A DNA stretch of 64,000 nucleotides from Bin75 sp965200435 (GCA_965200435.1 OZ241337.1:2480001-2544000); one strand, 5' to 3'. Shown: positions 1 to 8,813, counted from the stretch's first letter. Numbers and translations are program-made. Notes: generated by a model from the sequence alone, not told the origin.

Positions 1-640
1 GACCTTGGATCCCCGATGACCCAGGTCGGTCCAGCGGCATAAGATGCCGCTGCTACACAGGCCAAGACAAGATCCGGGCTCCCCAATATTCCTGAACACT
101 GGTGCCTGTCCGTTGCGGGTTGCTGGGGCAGGAGACAGTGTCCCGGCGAGTGGCGGCCCAGGCTCCCTCTCTTCTGTAGCGGCGCCATCTCATGGCGCCG
201 TTTGGACCGCGGCCGACCTTGGATCCCCGATGACCCAGGTCGGTTCAGCGGCATAAGATGCCGCTGCTACACAGGCCAAGACAAGATCCGGGATCCCCGA
301 TATTCCTGAACACTGGTGCCTGTCCGTTGCGGGTTACTGGGGCAGGAGGCATGCTCCCGGCAAGTAGCGACCCGGGCCCCCTCTCTTTTGTCGCGGCGCC
401 ATCTCATGGCGCCGTTTGGACCGCGGCCGGCCTTGGATCCCCGATGACCTATGTCGGTCCAGCGGCATAAGATGCCGCTGCCACACAGGCCAAGACAAGA
501 TCCGGGCTCCCCGATATTCCTGAACACTGGTGCCTGTCCGTTGCGGGTTGTTGGTGAAGGAGACAGCGTCACGGAGAGAGGCGGCCCAGGCTTCCCCGCA
601 TTTGTAGCTGTGCCATCTCATGGCGCGGCTTGGACCGTGG
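1..640. repeat. Three tandem copies of a 214-bp non-coding repeat
   Basis: Units begin near 1, 215 and 429, giving a period of exactly 214 bp; the first is cut by the window edge or starts there. Each unit carries a hairpin of the form AGCGGCAT-AAG-ATGCCGCT, a segment around 80-140 containing TCCTGAACACTGGTGCCTGT, and a second hairpin GGCGCCAT-CTC-ATGGCGCC. Open frames across the units differ only as the DNA repeat differs and show no coding signature, so I treat them as spurious. The same unit recurs in opposite orientation near 28.2-28.55 kb. Confidence 0.9.
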
Positions 641-725
641 CCGCTCCCAGCCGCATGAGATGCGGCTGCTACAACTACGGAGAAGCCGCTCCAAGAGCCG
701 CATGAGATGCGGCCGCGACAAAGGC
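641..725. repeat. Two further hairpin repeats (GCCGCAT-GAG-ATGCGGC type)
   Basis: Palindromes at about 649-667 and 697-715 have 7-9 bp arms around a GAG loop and are followed by the usual A-rich/G-rich tail. They close the array that starts at position 1. Confidence 0.75.
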
Positions 726-765
726 GGAGAGGCCGTCGATCATTCTCTAGAATCCCCTTATCTTC

Positions 766-1287
766 TTACGGCGTGCAATTCCATTCTTTTTGTAATTCTT
801 GAATAATTCCCAGCCATTCCAAGGTTTGGCTGTGCAGGGGTTCATGGAAAGCCTCACCTGTGGCGGTGGCGGAATGGTGTGCTAGCGCTTGGTTGGCGTG
901 TTGTTGCCCAAGGGAAAGTAACGTGCAGATTCCGGAAGAGACAGGGGTTTGCTCTCCACTCTGCTGAAAAAGCGCAAGGGCGCGATACGCCTGTTCCTGG
1001 GTTCGAAACAGGTCGGCCATGAGCCGGTAGGGTGGTTGATCCGGTTGAGGCGTCTGTTGCCGGCTGATCTGCGACGCCAGTAAGGCGGCCCTGCCGATAG
1101 TGATGGCTGCGCCTTGAGGGTCTCCCTGCGCCATGGCGTCTTCGGCTTGCGCTTGGATCTGCAGAATTTCTCTGTTGCCGTTCGTGGCCTGGACCGGACT
1201 CGAAGAAATGCAGAGAACGAATGCGAGTAGAGTGATGGCGCCGGTCCAAGCGACGCCCTCTTTGCTTGCCCTTTGCGAGGAGTGCAT
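766..1287 (-). CDS. Small secreted protein of unknown function
   Basis: A 173-residue protein with an N-terminal signal peptide: a basic start, a hydrophobic stretch of about residues 16-30, then a likely cleavage after VQA near residue 34. The mature part is rich in Gln and Ala and looks alpha-helical, with four Cys-poor helices and a single CxxL-type Cys near residue 120 plus a Cys three residues from the end. It is probably periplasmic. It lies downstream of the HEAT-repeat gene on the same strand, separated by about 165 bp, so co-transcription is possible but not shown. I do not recognise a family. The start is the first ATG and has a weak purine-rich site close to it. Confidence 0.6.
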   Translation of the reverse strand: MHSSQRASKEGVAWTGAITLLAFVLCISSSPVQATNGNREILQIQAQAEDAMAQGDPQGAAITIGRAALLASQISRQQTPQPDQPPYRLMADLFRTQEQAYRALALFQQSGEQTPVSSGICTLLSLGQQHANQALAHHSATATGEAFHEPLHSQTLEWLGIIQELQKEWNCTP

Positions 1288-1451
1288 GTCCTCTTCAAGA
1301 GGTTACCGGATTACGGGTGCGGGTAATGCTCTTCCTGCCTCGGCCGGCTTGACCCTTTTCTGACAAAAGACAGGCAAGGCAAGCGCACCCGGTCACGGCA
1401 TGAGCGAGTCCGTCGTTCCGCCGGTTCCACAGCGGACTGCCACAAGGGGCG

Positions 1452-2555
1452 CTACATGATTTGATAGTCGAGATCCACCATTTTGGTCGCAACGTTGGCG
1501 GCTTCCCGCAGCTTTCTCATTTCGTCCGACGTGTCTCGAATAAGCCAGATCTTGATGTTGAGTTGTTCGATCGGTTTAATGGATTTTTCGTTCCGAAGTT
1601 TGGCTATCGACCAGACGACTTCGGTGAGTACCGGAAAGTCGATGTCGGATGACTCGTCCATGTCTTCCAGGTTTTTGTTGAGATAGTCGAGTAACGGCGG
1701 GGTGATGTTGGGGTCGCCGGTGTGGGCGCCGATCAGGCCCAACCCCTTGGCCGCGGCGGCCTGAATTTTCGATTTTTTTGTTGTCACAAAAATGTCCGTA
1801 AGAATGGGTGTGGCCGAACTGCCGAGTCCGGCCAAGGCGATAATCGCTTCTTCGGCATACTCGGCGTTTTCGTCTTTGGCCAACTTTACCAAATGGGGAA
1901 AGGCCTGTTTGGATTGCACCCGGGACAGGGTCGCAAGAATTCGAAGCTTCCGGCGTTTGTCCGTGTCCGGGTTTTCCAGGAGTTTTGCCAAACGGTCGGT
2001 GTGCCCCCATTCCGCGGCGACCATGACTGGAAAATCGAATTCCTGCAATTTCAGGTTTAGTTGCTCCATGGCGTACTTCCCGGAACTTTTGGCCTTGGCC
2101 TTTTGGGCGGCGGCGTAGGCATCGACGAAGTCGGTCCGCGTTTCTTTGTACCACCCCAAGTCCCGTCCATCGAGACGATAATTGAAGAGACAGGCCGGCC
2201 CGGTCCACAGTCGGGCGGGGGCATTGGCCAGTTCCGCATCTCCACCCGAGCGCGTTGTGCCCGTCCACCGTTTTCGTTCTTCGCATTTGAGCTTGAATTC
2301 CACGTCATGGGGTTCTTTGCGGTCGGTCACAATTGTATATCCGATGGCCTCCAACCGTTTCTTCGCCGTTGCCAGCAGGTCGGCCGGTGGCACGCGCCCG
2401 TTTTCCGTCAAGGCCAGGACGTTGAGGTAGACGGTTTTGACTTTGGCTAATTGTGCTCGTTGTTCGTCGGTCATATGCGTTCGGCGAGCCACGCTGTCAG
2501 TGATGGTGGCCCAAAGGACGAAACAGACGAGCAGCATTCCGGAGATGTATCTCAT
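1452..2555 (-). CDS. Secreted HEAT-repeat protein, copy 1
   Basis: A 367-residue exported protein. Residues 1-24 form a signal peptide ending near SVA. Residues 25-165 form a conserved N-terminal region with a Cys-containing KCEERK motif and a GPACL motif. Residues 175-290 contain alpha-helical HEAT-like repeats with repeated PHLVKLAKD / ALAGLG / AAAAKGLG patterns. A good AGGAGG site lies about 9 bases before the ATG. The protein is a clear paralogue of the next gene upstream (2892-3998), with matching domain order and length; the two are separated by a MITE. The role is unknown; HEAT repeats usually mediate protein-protein contacts, here in the periplasm. Confidence 0.8.
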   Translation of the reverse strand: MRYISGMLLVCFVLWATITDSVARRTHMTDEQRAQLAKVKTVYLNVLALTENGRVPPADLLATAKKRLEAIGYTIVTDRKEPHDVEFKLKCEERKRWTGTTRSGGDAELANAPARLWTGPACLFNYRLDGRDLGWYKETRTDFVDAYAAAQKAKAKSSGKYAMEQLNLKLQEFDFPVMVAAEWGHTDRLAKLLENPDTDKRRKLRILATLSRVQSKQAFPHLVKLAKDENAEYAEEAIIALAGLGSSATPILTDIFVTTKKSKIQAAAAKGLGLIGAHTGDPNITPPLLDYLNKNLEDMDESSDIDFPVLTEVVWSIAKLRNEKSIKPIEQLNIKIWLIRDTSDEMRKLREAANVATKMVDLDYQIM

Positions 2556-2745
2556 TATGAATCCTCCTGACAGGAATCAGGGTGAACCTGAAAAACCAAT
2601 GCTTGGGCTATGTATAGTACCGAATAATAGGTATGAATGGAAAGAGGGATATTCCCTCGTCTCACGGGCTTTCTCATGACGTGTCTCGTGGAATGATGCG
2701 ACGAGGGATTGCCCTTGCGGCGTATTGCTGCGGTACGCTGTGGCG

Positions 2746-2895
2746 TTAGGGAACCTCTGATTGAGTGCACGATCGGGCGCCTGGCGGCGTGGTGTCCTCG
2801 CTCACCCCTCACCTCTCTCTCTGATACGCTTCGGGTTTCGCTCCGGGACGCCTGGCCCTGCATCCCGCTATCACACGAAATCAGAGGTTCCTTAA
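2746..2895. mobile_element. MITE copy 1 (about 150 bp, palindromic)
   Basis: Terminal inverted repeats of about 16 bp (TTAGGGAACCTCTGATT at the left, its complement at the right), TA at both ends, and an imperfectly palindromic interior with no coding capacity. The right end supplies the TAA stop codon of the neighbouring HEAT gene (2892-2894, minus strand). Confidence 0.85.
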
Positions 2896-3998
2896 CTAAC
2901 GTGTCCGTCCAGGTCGAGTTGCTTATACGTCCAATTTGCCGCTTCTCGAAGGGCTTCCATGGCTTTCGAGTTATCTCTGATTAACCAGACTCGCTGGTTC
3001 AGCTCATTCATGGGCTCGAGCGAGTCCTCGTCTCTCAGTTTGCCGAGGCTCCAGACGACTTCGGTTAGAACCGGAAAATTAATATCCGCCGATGAGTTGA
3101 AATTCTTCAGGGCGGCTTTGAGATATTCAAGCAGCGGGGGAATGGCCGTGGGGTTTCCGCTACTCCCTGCCACGTCACCCAGGGCTTTGGCCGCTGCGGC
3201 TTGAATCTCGGGTTGCGTTGATGATTGAAATAAATTGATCAGAAACGGGATGGAATCCTCTCCGATGCCGGCAAGGGCCTCCACGTCTTCCTGGGCTAGA
3301 TCTTTATCCTGCATCAGTTTTGTCAAATGAGGCAGTGCCGATTCGGCTTCTATTTCGCTCAACGTGGAGAGAATAAAGAGTTTGCGGATTTTCGGAGTAT
3401 CCGGCGCGTCCAGCAGTGTTATAAGCCGGTCGGGTTGTCCCCATTCCGCTGCCAGCAGCACCGGAAAATCATAGTGCTGGAGACGTTCGGCCAATTCGGC
3501 GAGGGCATAGGCGCCCGCCTCTTTGTCGCCTGCGGCTTTCGCCGCCTGCATGGCATCCTGGAAGGACGTCCGGACTTCCTTATACCATCCGAGATTTTGC
3601 CCCTTGAGCGAATAGGTCAACAAACACGCAGGTCCTTTCCAGAGCCGGGACGGGGCGTCGAACAGTTCGGCGTCTCCACCTTCTGCTGTGGTCCCGGTCC
3701 ATGTTTTTCGCTCTTCACATTTCACTTTGAATTCAACGTCATGGGTTTGCTTTCGATCGATGATCACGGAAAAACCGACTTCTTGCAGCCGTTGGGAAAC
3801 GAGAGCCTGTAGTTGCTCGGAGCCGGTTTGTCCTTTCTCGGTCAGAGCAAGGGCATTGACGAAGACAGTTTGGGCTTTTTGGAGTTGCTGTTTTTGCTCG
3901 GGCGTGAAGTAGATTCGACGAGCCGAACTTTGAGGAGCAAGTACAATGGCTGAGCCGAAGACGACGCAAATCGTGAGAATTATGGGCCAGCTTTTCAT
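2892..3998 (-). CDS. Secreted HEAT-repeat protein, copy 2
   Basis: A 368-residue paralogue of the 1452-2555 product: signal peptide of about 27 residues, the same KCEERK and GPACL motifs in the N-terminal domain, and HEAT-like helices in the second half. The ATG at 3998 is preceded by AAGGAGG at good spacing; a TTG codon directly upstream is in frame but less likely. Its stop codon lies inside the terminus of a MITE, yet its C-terminus (DLDGHVS) aligns in length with copy 1 (DLDYQIM), so it is not truncated. A tandem duplication is the simplest origin. Function unknown. Confidence 0.8.
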   Translation of the reverse strand: MKSWPIILTICVVFGSAIVLAPQSSARRIYFTPEQKQQLQKAQTVFVNALALTEKGQTGSEQLQALVSQRLQEVGFSVIIDRKQTHDVEFKVKCEERKTWTGTTAEGGDAELFDAPSRLWKGPACLLTYSLKGQNLGWYKEVRTSFQDAMQAAKAAGDKEAGAYALAELAERLQHYDFPVLLAAEWGQPDRLITLLDAPDTPKIRKLFILSTLSEIEAESALPHLTKLMQDKDLAQEDVEALAGIGEDSIPFLINLFQSSTQPEIQAAAAKALGDVAGSSGNPTAIPPLLEYLKAALKNFNSSADINFPVLTEVVWSLGKLRDEDSLEPMNELNQRVWLIRDNSKAMEALREAANWTYKQLDLDGHVS

Positions 3999-4059
3999 CA
4001 AGAGCCTCCTTTCGCATGTCCGGGCATGCAGTGAGGGTGGCTACTTTTTGATATTTTTT

Positions 4060-4087
4060 ACTATACTCCCGCTTCGCAAAAAAGCAA
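4060..4087 (-). promoter_or_regulatory. Candidate sigma-70 promoter for HEAT copy 2
   Basis: On the minus strand TTGCTT (4082-4087) and TATAGT (4060-4065) are 16 bp apart and lie about 60 bp before the ATG. The -35 box touches the end of the adjacent MITE. This is pattern matching only. Confidence 0.35.
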
Positions 4088-4237
4088 CTAGGGAACCTCT
4101 AATTTCGTGTGATAGCGGGATGCAGGGCAAGGCGTCCCGGAGCGAAACCCGAAGCGTATCATGGAGATAGGTGAAGGTTGAGCGAGGACACCACGCAGCC
4201 ATGCGCCCGATCGTGCACTCAATCAGAGGTTCCCTAG
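4088..4237. mobile_element. MITE copy 2
   Basis: Same family as 2746-2895 but in the opposite orientation. The ends read CTAGGGAACCTCT and AGAGGTTCCCTAG, so both termini carry CTAG. It sits upstream of the HEAT copy 2 promoter region. Confidence 0.85.
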
Positions 4238-4955
4238 GTCTTTTCAAGACCTGAGCCACGTGGTGGAAGTTTGCAATCGGCAAGAAGTGGGCGGCCCCTC
4301 CGCAGTTGTCGCTGTCGCATCTTATGCGGCTCTTGGAGCGGCCGCGGTCCAAACTGCGCCATGAGATGGCGCAGCTACAAAAGAGGGGGAGAAGCGCCAT
4401 GAGATGGCGCGGCGACAAAAGAGGGGGAGAAAATCTACAGTTTTAAGCGACCTCTCCGTAGTTGTAGCAGCCGCATCTCATGCGGCTGGGAGAGGCACTG
4501 TCCAAGTAGCGCCATGAGATGGCGCAGCGACAAATGCGGGGGAGCCGGGGCCGCCATTTTCCGGCAGAATTCCTTCCTCATCAGCAACCCGAGTGCCACA
4601 GGTGGTGGGCCCATACAGACTTAGACAATCCCCGACATGTGTCATCGGGGGGCCAGGGTTGGCTGCTCCGTAGTTGTCGCGGCAGCGGTCCAAACTGCGC
4701 CATGAGATGGCGCAGCTACAAAAGAGAGGGAGCTGTGCCATGAGATGGTGTGGCGACAAAAGAGGGGGAGAAGATCTACAGTTTTGAGCGACCTCTCCGT
4801 AGTTGTGGCAGCCGCATCTCGTGCGGCTGGGAGAGGCACTGGCCAAACTGCGCCATGAGATGGCGCAGCGACAAAAGAGGGGGGAGTCGGGGTCGCCTCT
4901 CCGTGACCATGCCTCCTTTATCAACGACGAGTGCGAAAGGTGGGGGACCTATACA
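4238..4955. repeat. Intergenic array of short hairpin repeats and IS-end-like fragments
   Basis: About 700 bp without a convincing gene. At least seven palindromes of the CAT-GAG-ATG type occur, for example near 4356-4374, 4392-4408, 4470-4486, 4508-4524, 4698-4714, 4812-4828 and 4850-4866, mostly followed by GACAAAAGAGGGGGAG. A CCCCGACA/CATCGGGG hairpin lies at 4633-4655. Two segments resembling the right end of the local insertion sequence (CGAGTGCCACAGGTGGTGG) lie near 4588-4620 and 4927-4955; the second runs up to proC. Confidence 0.8.
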
Positions 4956-4996
4956 ATAAGTTGAATGAACCTGAGATCCACGATATACTTTCCGGC

Positions 4997-5854
4997 ATGA
5001 TGCTGAAAGGGAAAACGATCGCTATCATCGGGGCGGGGAACATGGCGGAAGCCATTGTGTCCGGTTTGTTGAAAAAGGGTTTGGTCCGTGCCGGCCAGAT
5101 TTGTGCCACGGACGTGGATTCCCAGCGGCTGGCGCATTTCCGAAAGACTTTTAAGGTCCGTGTCTCCCACGATAACCGAAAATCGGCTAAATCCAGTGAT
5201 ATTGTTATGCTGGCCGTAAAACCTCAAGCAATAAATAAAGTTTTGAATGAGATGGATTTATCCCGTGGGGTAGATCAACTTGTTATCTCCGTTGCGGCAG
5301 GGGTTTCTATCGCGACCGTTATCTCAGGATTACATCCTGGGGCTCGTGTGGTCCGGGCTATGCCCAACACTCCGGCCGTTGTCCTGGAAGGCGTGACGGC
5401 TTTGACCGGTGGCCCGGGGGTGACGGCCGAACAAGTGCAGATGGCCAAGGCGGTGTTTGAGGCCATGGGACAAGTGGTTGTCGTGGATGAATCGCATTTG
5501 GATGCCGTGACCGGTCTGAGTGGAGGAGGTTCGGCTTATGTGTGCCTGTTTATCGAAGCATTGGCTGATGGGGGCGTGAAAATGGGGCTGTCCCGCTCTC
5601 ACGCCCAACTCTTGGCGGCGCAAACGGTATTGGGGGCGGCAAAGATGGTGCTCGAAACGCAACAACATCCCGGCGTCTTAAAAGACCAAGTGGCGTCTCC
5701 CGGTGGAACGACCATTGCCGGATTGCACCGGCTTGAGGAAGGCCGGCTGCGAGGGACGGTGATCGGCGCCGTTGAGAGCGCGACGCTTCGTTGTCAGGAG
5801 TTGCGACAACAGGCTACTGTTCACCGGGAATCACCTGCCGGCTCCCGCCGGTAA
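4997..5854 (+). CDS. proC: Pyrroline-5-carboxylate reductase
   Basis: Catalyses NAD(P)H-dependent reduction of 1-pyrroline-5-carboxylate to proline, the last step of proline synthesis. The N-terminal Rossmann motif GAGNMAEAI is present, followed by AVKPQ, AMPNTPA and a C-terminal dimerisation domain with the characteristic GLSGGGSAYV and SPGGTTIAGL signatures. About 285 residues is close to the family norm of 265-280. The open frame extends upstream to 4931, but that part lies inside the repeat array, so I chose ATG 4997 (or the adjacent ATG at 5000). No strong ribosome site precedes it. A small gene follows 90 bases later. Confidence 0.92.
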   Translation: MMLKGKTIAIIGAGNMAEAIVSGLLKKGLVRAGQICATDVDSQRLAHFRKTFKVRVSHDNRKSAKSSDIVMLAVKPQAINKVLNEMDLSRGVDQLVISVAAGVSIATVISGLHPGARVVRAMPNTPAVVLEGVTALTGGPGVTAEQVQMAKAVFEAMGQVVVVDESHLDAVTGLSGGGSAYVCLFIEALADGGVKMGLSRSHAQLLAAQTVLGAAKMVLETQQHPGVLKDQVASPGGTTIAGLHRLEEGRLRGTVIGAVESATLRCQELRQQATVHRESPAGSRR

Positions 5855-5942
5855 AGTGAACGGTGGCGGTTGGTCGAGAGCAAGACGTGTCAACAAAACC
5901 CCTTCAGGTGACGTTGCCTGGAGTGCGAAGAGGAGAAAGGTT

Positions 5943-6131
5943 GTGCAGTATTGGGTCAAAGTGGTGTTTACCGATAACCAGGAACTCATGGTGAGTGATG
6001 CGCTTCGTCATACGATCAGCGATGATATGGAAATCCTGGAAATTGACACTCCCAAGGAGGTCATCATTATCCCCCTCAAACAATTGAAATATTTTTCGTG
6101 TGATGCCGCGGTCTTCAGTCATAAAACATAG
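5943..6131 (+). CDS. Small conserved-looking protein, 62 residues
   Basis: The frame is open well upstream, but an AGGAGA site at 5931-5936 is correctly placed before a GTG codon at 5943. This gives a compact 62-residue protein beginning VQYWVKVVFTDNQELMV and ending VFSHKT. It is predicted soluble and beta-rich, with alternating hydrophobic residues (EVIIIPLKQLKYFSC). The pattern, with hydrophobic strands and a short polar turn, resembles small single-domain beta-barrel or PilZ-fold fragments, but I cannot assign a family. It follows proC by about 90 bases on the same strand and may be co-transcribed. Confidence 0.6.
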   Translation: MQYWVKVVFTDNQELMVSDALRHTISDDMEILEIDTPKEVIIIPLKQLKYFSCDAAVFSHKT

Positions 6132-6211
6132 CCGCATATCCTGAACCGTCAGCCACGTGTTGACCCTGTTCCACGCACAGGGTGGCGTCGTGAGGATGCT
6201 CTAGGCCAGGT

Positions 6212-6829
6212 ATGGAAAGACGAGTGACATCTCATACTGAAGAAGAAGAAATGAATCAGCGCCGGCACTTGTTGGCGTTGGCTCGGAAGGGGGACCAGAA
6301 GGCCGTCAGCCAACTCATGGAATTGTATCAGGTTCGGGTGTATAGCGGGGATAGCCTCAAATCCATGAAAATTCGCAAATCATTGCCTGTGTTGAGTCTC
6401 CCCAAGCCGAAAGAGATGACTGCTCCTGCCAAACCGAAGCCTGTCACGAAACACAAGGTTGCAGATCAAAAACCTAAAGCTGAATCGAAAGTCCCGCGCC
6501 CTTCAGCTTCGAAGGCGCGATCGGTGTCGCCGAAGCCGGCTCAATCGAAAGAAAAAGTTTCTTCTAACGTTCAACCTAAACACGTCAAGCCCATTCGGAA
6601 ACCTACAGCGGCCAGAAAGTCTCAATCTTCTCCTAAAAAAACTTCTCGTACAGTTTCTTCTACGGATGTGACGAAAAAAAGTGGCACGCGGAAATCGACC
6701 TCCGGAACCCCGGGGCGGTCCCCACTCAAGCCAAGTCAAAGGTCAACTTCCACCAGGGCGAAGGCTCGTACTCAGACTGCGCGAAAGGCAATGGCCACCT
6801 TGGCCTCAAAAGCTAAACGATCTCGCTGA
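6212..6829 (+). CDS. Lysine/arginine-rich, histone H1-like tail protein
   Basis: A 205-residue protein with a short structured head and a long basic tail. Residues 14-50 (from the internal ATG at 6251) form an amphipathic helix pair containing LALARKGDQKAVSQLMELY, which resembles the first helix of sigma-70 family region 2. Residues 65-205 are low complexity, dominated by Lys, Arg, Pro, Ser, Thr and Ala, with AKPKP and SxKK patterns like bacterial histone H1-like proteins. DNA or RNA binding is likely by composition. Either 6212 or 6251 could be the start; neither has a strong ribosome site. The family is unassigned. Confidence 0.6.
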   Translation: MERRVTSHTEEEEMNQRRHLLALARKGDQKAVSQLMELYQVRVYSGDSLKSMKIRKSLPVLSLPKPKEMTAPAKPKPVTKHKVADQKPKAESKVPRPSASKARSVSPKPAQSKEKVSSNVQPKHVKPIRKPTAARKSQSSPKKTSRTVSSTDVTKKSGTRKSTSGTPGRSPLKPSQRSTSTRAKARTQTARKAMATLASKAKRSR

Positions 6830-6948
6830 CTATGATGGGGCAACTCCCTCTGCCCCGAAACACCATTCGGCTGTCCATTCTCGAAAAACGAAATCGAACG
6901 GAATTGTTATCCGGCGGACAAGCAAGCAAAGCGAGCGGAGAAAAAGTC

Positions 6949-7099
6949 TTTAGGGAACCTCTGATTGAGTGTGATAGCGGGATGCAGGGCAAGGCGTCCC
7001 GGAGCGAAACCCGAAGCTTATCTTAGAGATAGGTGAGGGTTGAGCGAGGACACAACGCCGCCATGCGCCCGATAGCGCACTCAATCAGAGGTTCCTTAG
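6949..7099. mobile_element. MITE copy 3
   Basis: Same terminal repeats, with TTAG at both ends. Its right end supplies the TAA stop codon (7096-7098, minus strand) of the ClpS-like gene. Confidence 0.85.
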
Positions 7100-7407
7100 C
7101 GAACAGCTACTCGCAATCCTCCGTCCGCGAGCTTTTGGGCGATCGTTTCAGCCGACTTTCGCGTTCCCTGATAGACTTGGGCGTTTCCATAATGATCAAT
7201 TCGCCATGCTAACTCAAAGGCTCTGGATGACGTCATGCCGGGAATATGCCGACAAAACAGATCGAGGACTTGTTGATAGGTGTGACAATCGCAATTGTAC
7301 ACGATCACTTCAGCTTCAAAAGCACGGCCGTCGTCCAGGCCAGAGTCTTGTTCCGTGACTTCCGTCACTTCTGTCATGGGAAAGGGACTCATGCGATTTT
7401 GGTTCAT
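7096..7407 (-). CDS. ClpS-like adaptor-fold protein
   Basis: A 103-residue protein whose residues 30-100 follow the ClpS layout: a strand (EAEVIVYNCDCHTYQQVLDL), a helix with FCRHIPGMTSSRAFELAWRI, a short strand with the HYGNAQVYQG loop, and a terminal helix and strand (AETIAQKLADGGLRVAV). ClpS delivers N-degron substrates to ClpA/ClpC. The usual N-degron pocket pattern DDxTTxxxV is changed here to CDCHTYQQV, so the specificity may differ or the protein may have another role. The gene is bracketed by MITEs on both sides; the downstream one provides its stop codon. The start at ATG 7407 has no clear ribosome site, and internal ATGs at codons 6 and 11 are alternatives. Confidence 0.6.
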   Translation of the reverse strand: MNQNRMSPFPMTEVTEVTEQDSGLDDGRAFEAEVIVYNCDCHTYQQVLDLFCRHIPGMTSSRAFELAWRIDHYGNAQVYQGTRKSAETIAQKLADGGLRVAVR

Positions 7408-7462
7408 GTATTGTATCCATGAGAGGCCGATTACACAAGAACGTTGCCTCGAACGTGACGTG

Positions 7463-7608
7463 AGGGAACCTCTGATTGAGTGTGATAACGGGATACCGGG
7501 CCAGGCGTCCCGGAGTGAAACCCGAAGCGTATCGGAGAGAGAGGTGAGGGTTGAGCGAGGACACCACGCCGCCATGCGCCCGATCGTGCACTACATCAGA
7601 GGTTCCTT
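7463..7608. mobile_element. MITE copy 4
   Basis: Same family, inverted relative to copy 1. Both outer ends are slightly degenerate (TGAGGGAACC and GGTTCCTTCG), so the flanking TA is lost on each side. It lies between the divergently transcribed ClpS-like and epimerase genes. Confidence 0.82.
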
Positions 7609-7637
7609 CGCCGTTCGTGCCGGAAACAGGAGGGCAC

Positions 7638-8645
7638 TTGAATAGAACCGTATTGGTCACGGGAGCAGCGGGATTCATTGGAAGTCATACCGTCCAGGCT
7701 CTTGTGGCCGGCGGCAATCGGGTCGTAGGCCTGGATAACCTCAACGACTATTATGATCCGGCCAGGAAACGCGCCAATTTGGATGAAGTCCGCCAAGCCC
7801 TGACCCAGGATGGCTCAAGCGAAGCCTTTACGTTTATCCAAGGAGACATTCGCAATCAGCAAACGGTGGAAGAGATCTTCTTGTCGTATGAGATTGAAGG
7901 AATCGTCCACTTGGCGGCGATGGCCGGTGTTCGCGTCTCGATCGAAAATCCTCATCTCTACTGCGACGTGAATATCAACGGCACGCTGCATTTGCTGGAT
8001 GCCGCCGTCGGCAGAATTGGGTGCCGGACCCGGCGTTCCTCGTTTCCCACGTTTGTGTTTGCTTCGACCTCGTCCCTGTACGGCAACACACAAGCAATCC
8101 CCTTTACGGAAAACGATCCTTGCAATCGACCCTTGGCACCGTATGCCGCTAGCAAGAAGGCCGGGGAGTTATTAGGGTATTCCTATCATCATTTGTATGG
8201 GTTGCCGTTTGCCGCGGTCAGGTTTTTCACGGTGTATGGACCAAGGGGCCGTCCGGATATGATGGCGTACAAGGTGCTGGACAATATCTTTTTCGGCCAT
8301 GAAGTCCCGCTCTATAATTCGGGAAACATGCACCGGGACTGGACCTTCGTGAGTGACATTGTCCGGGGCGTGGTGACAGCCGTGGACCGGCCGTTCGGAT
8401 ATGAGATTCTGAACCTCGGACGAGGCGAACCCGTGTCCTTGGCAGAGTTTATTGGCGCGATCGAAGAGTGCGTCGGCCAAAAGGCCAACGTTGTGTCTGC
8501 CCCCATGCCCGAGGCCGACATGATCTCGACTTGTGCCGATATTTCCAAGGCGAGAGCGTTATTGGACTATGATCCGCAATGCTCTGTGCGCGAAGGGATC
8601 GGTCGATTTTGGTCGTGGTATCAGACGCACGTGTTGGGCCGATGA
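7638..8645 (+). CDS. NAD-dependent sugar-nucleotide epimerase (UDP-glucuronate 4-epimerase type)
   Basis: Short-chain dehydrogenase/epimerase of about 335 residues, expected to interconvert a nucleotide sugar for envelope polysaccharide. The Rossmann motif TGAAGFIGSH lies at the very N-terminus, with DNLNDYYDP after the second strand as in UDP-glucuronate 4-epimerases. Next come HLAAMAGVR, a STSSLYG strand, and the catalytic YAASKKAGE (YxxxK). The open frame reaches back into the MITE, but TTG 7638 follows AGGAGG at 7628-7633 and puts the Rossmann strand immediately at the start, so I prefer it. Substrate is inferred from motif style; a related epimerase activity is possible. Transcribed away from the ClpS-like gene. 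Confidence 0.85.
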   Translation: MNRTVLVTGAAGFIGSHTVQALVAGGNRVVGLDNLNDYYDPARKRANLDEVRQALTQDGSSEAFTFIQGDIRNQQTVEEIFLSYEIEGIVHLAAMAGVRVSIENPHLYCDVNINGTLHLLDAAVGRIGCRTRRSSFPTFVFASTSSLYGNTQAIPFTENDPCNRPLAPYAASKKAGELLGYSYHHLYGLPFAAVRFFTVYGPRGRPDMMAYKVLDNIFFGHEVPLYNSGNMHRDWTFVSDIVRGVVTAVDRPFGYEILNLGRGEPVSLAEFIGAIEECVGQKANVVSAPMPEADMISTCADISKARALLDYDPQCSVREGIGRFWSWYQTHVLGR

Positions 8646-8708
8646 AGACCGCAGCCTGCGTGCAATTCTTGCCACTCCGGTCACGCGATGATAGAGTGAC
8701 TCTCCCGT

Positions 8709-8797
8709 GCTGGAGTGGTGAAACAGGCAGACACCCGGGACTTAAAATCCCGTGCTTCGCAAGAAGCGTGCCGGTTCAAGTCCGGCCTCCAGCACCA
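8709..8797 (+). tRNA. tRNA-Leu (anticodon UAA)
   Basis: Acceptor stem GCTGGAG pairs with CTCCAGC, followed by discriminator A and encoded CCA. The anticodon stem CGGGA/TCCCG encloses loop CTTAAAA with anticodon TAA. A long variable arm (TGCTTCGCAAGAAGCG) is typical of class II Leu tRNA, and the T arm is GCCGG-TTCAAGT-CCGGC. Confidence 0.95.
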
Positions 8798-8813
8798 CCT
8801 TTCTGCAAGGGCG

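Noticed and set aside
44..470. Tandem open frames starting MPLLHRPRQDP
   Set aside because: They change exactly as the 214-bp repeat changes, lack ribosome sites, and the same segment in other arrays reads in different frames.
1..640. CRISPR array
   Set aside because: The period is 214 bp, with no short conserved repeat plus unique spacers and no cas genes nearby. The DUF2779 protein has a Cas4-like start but stands alone.
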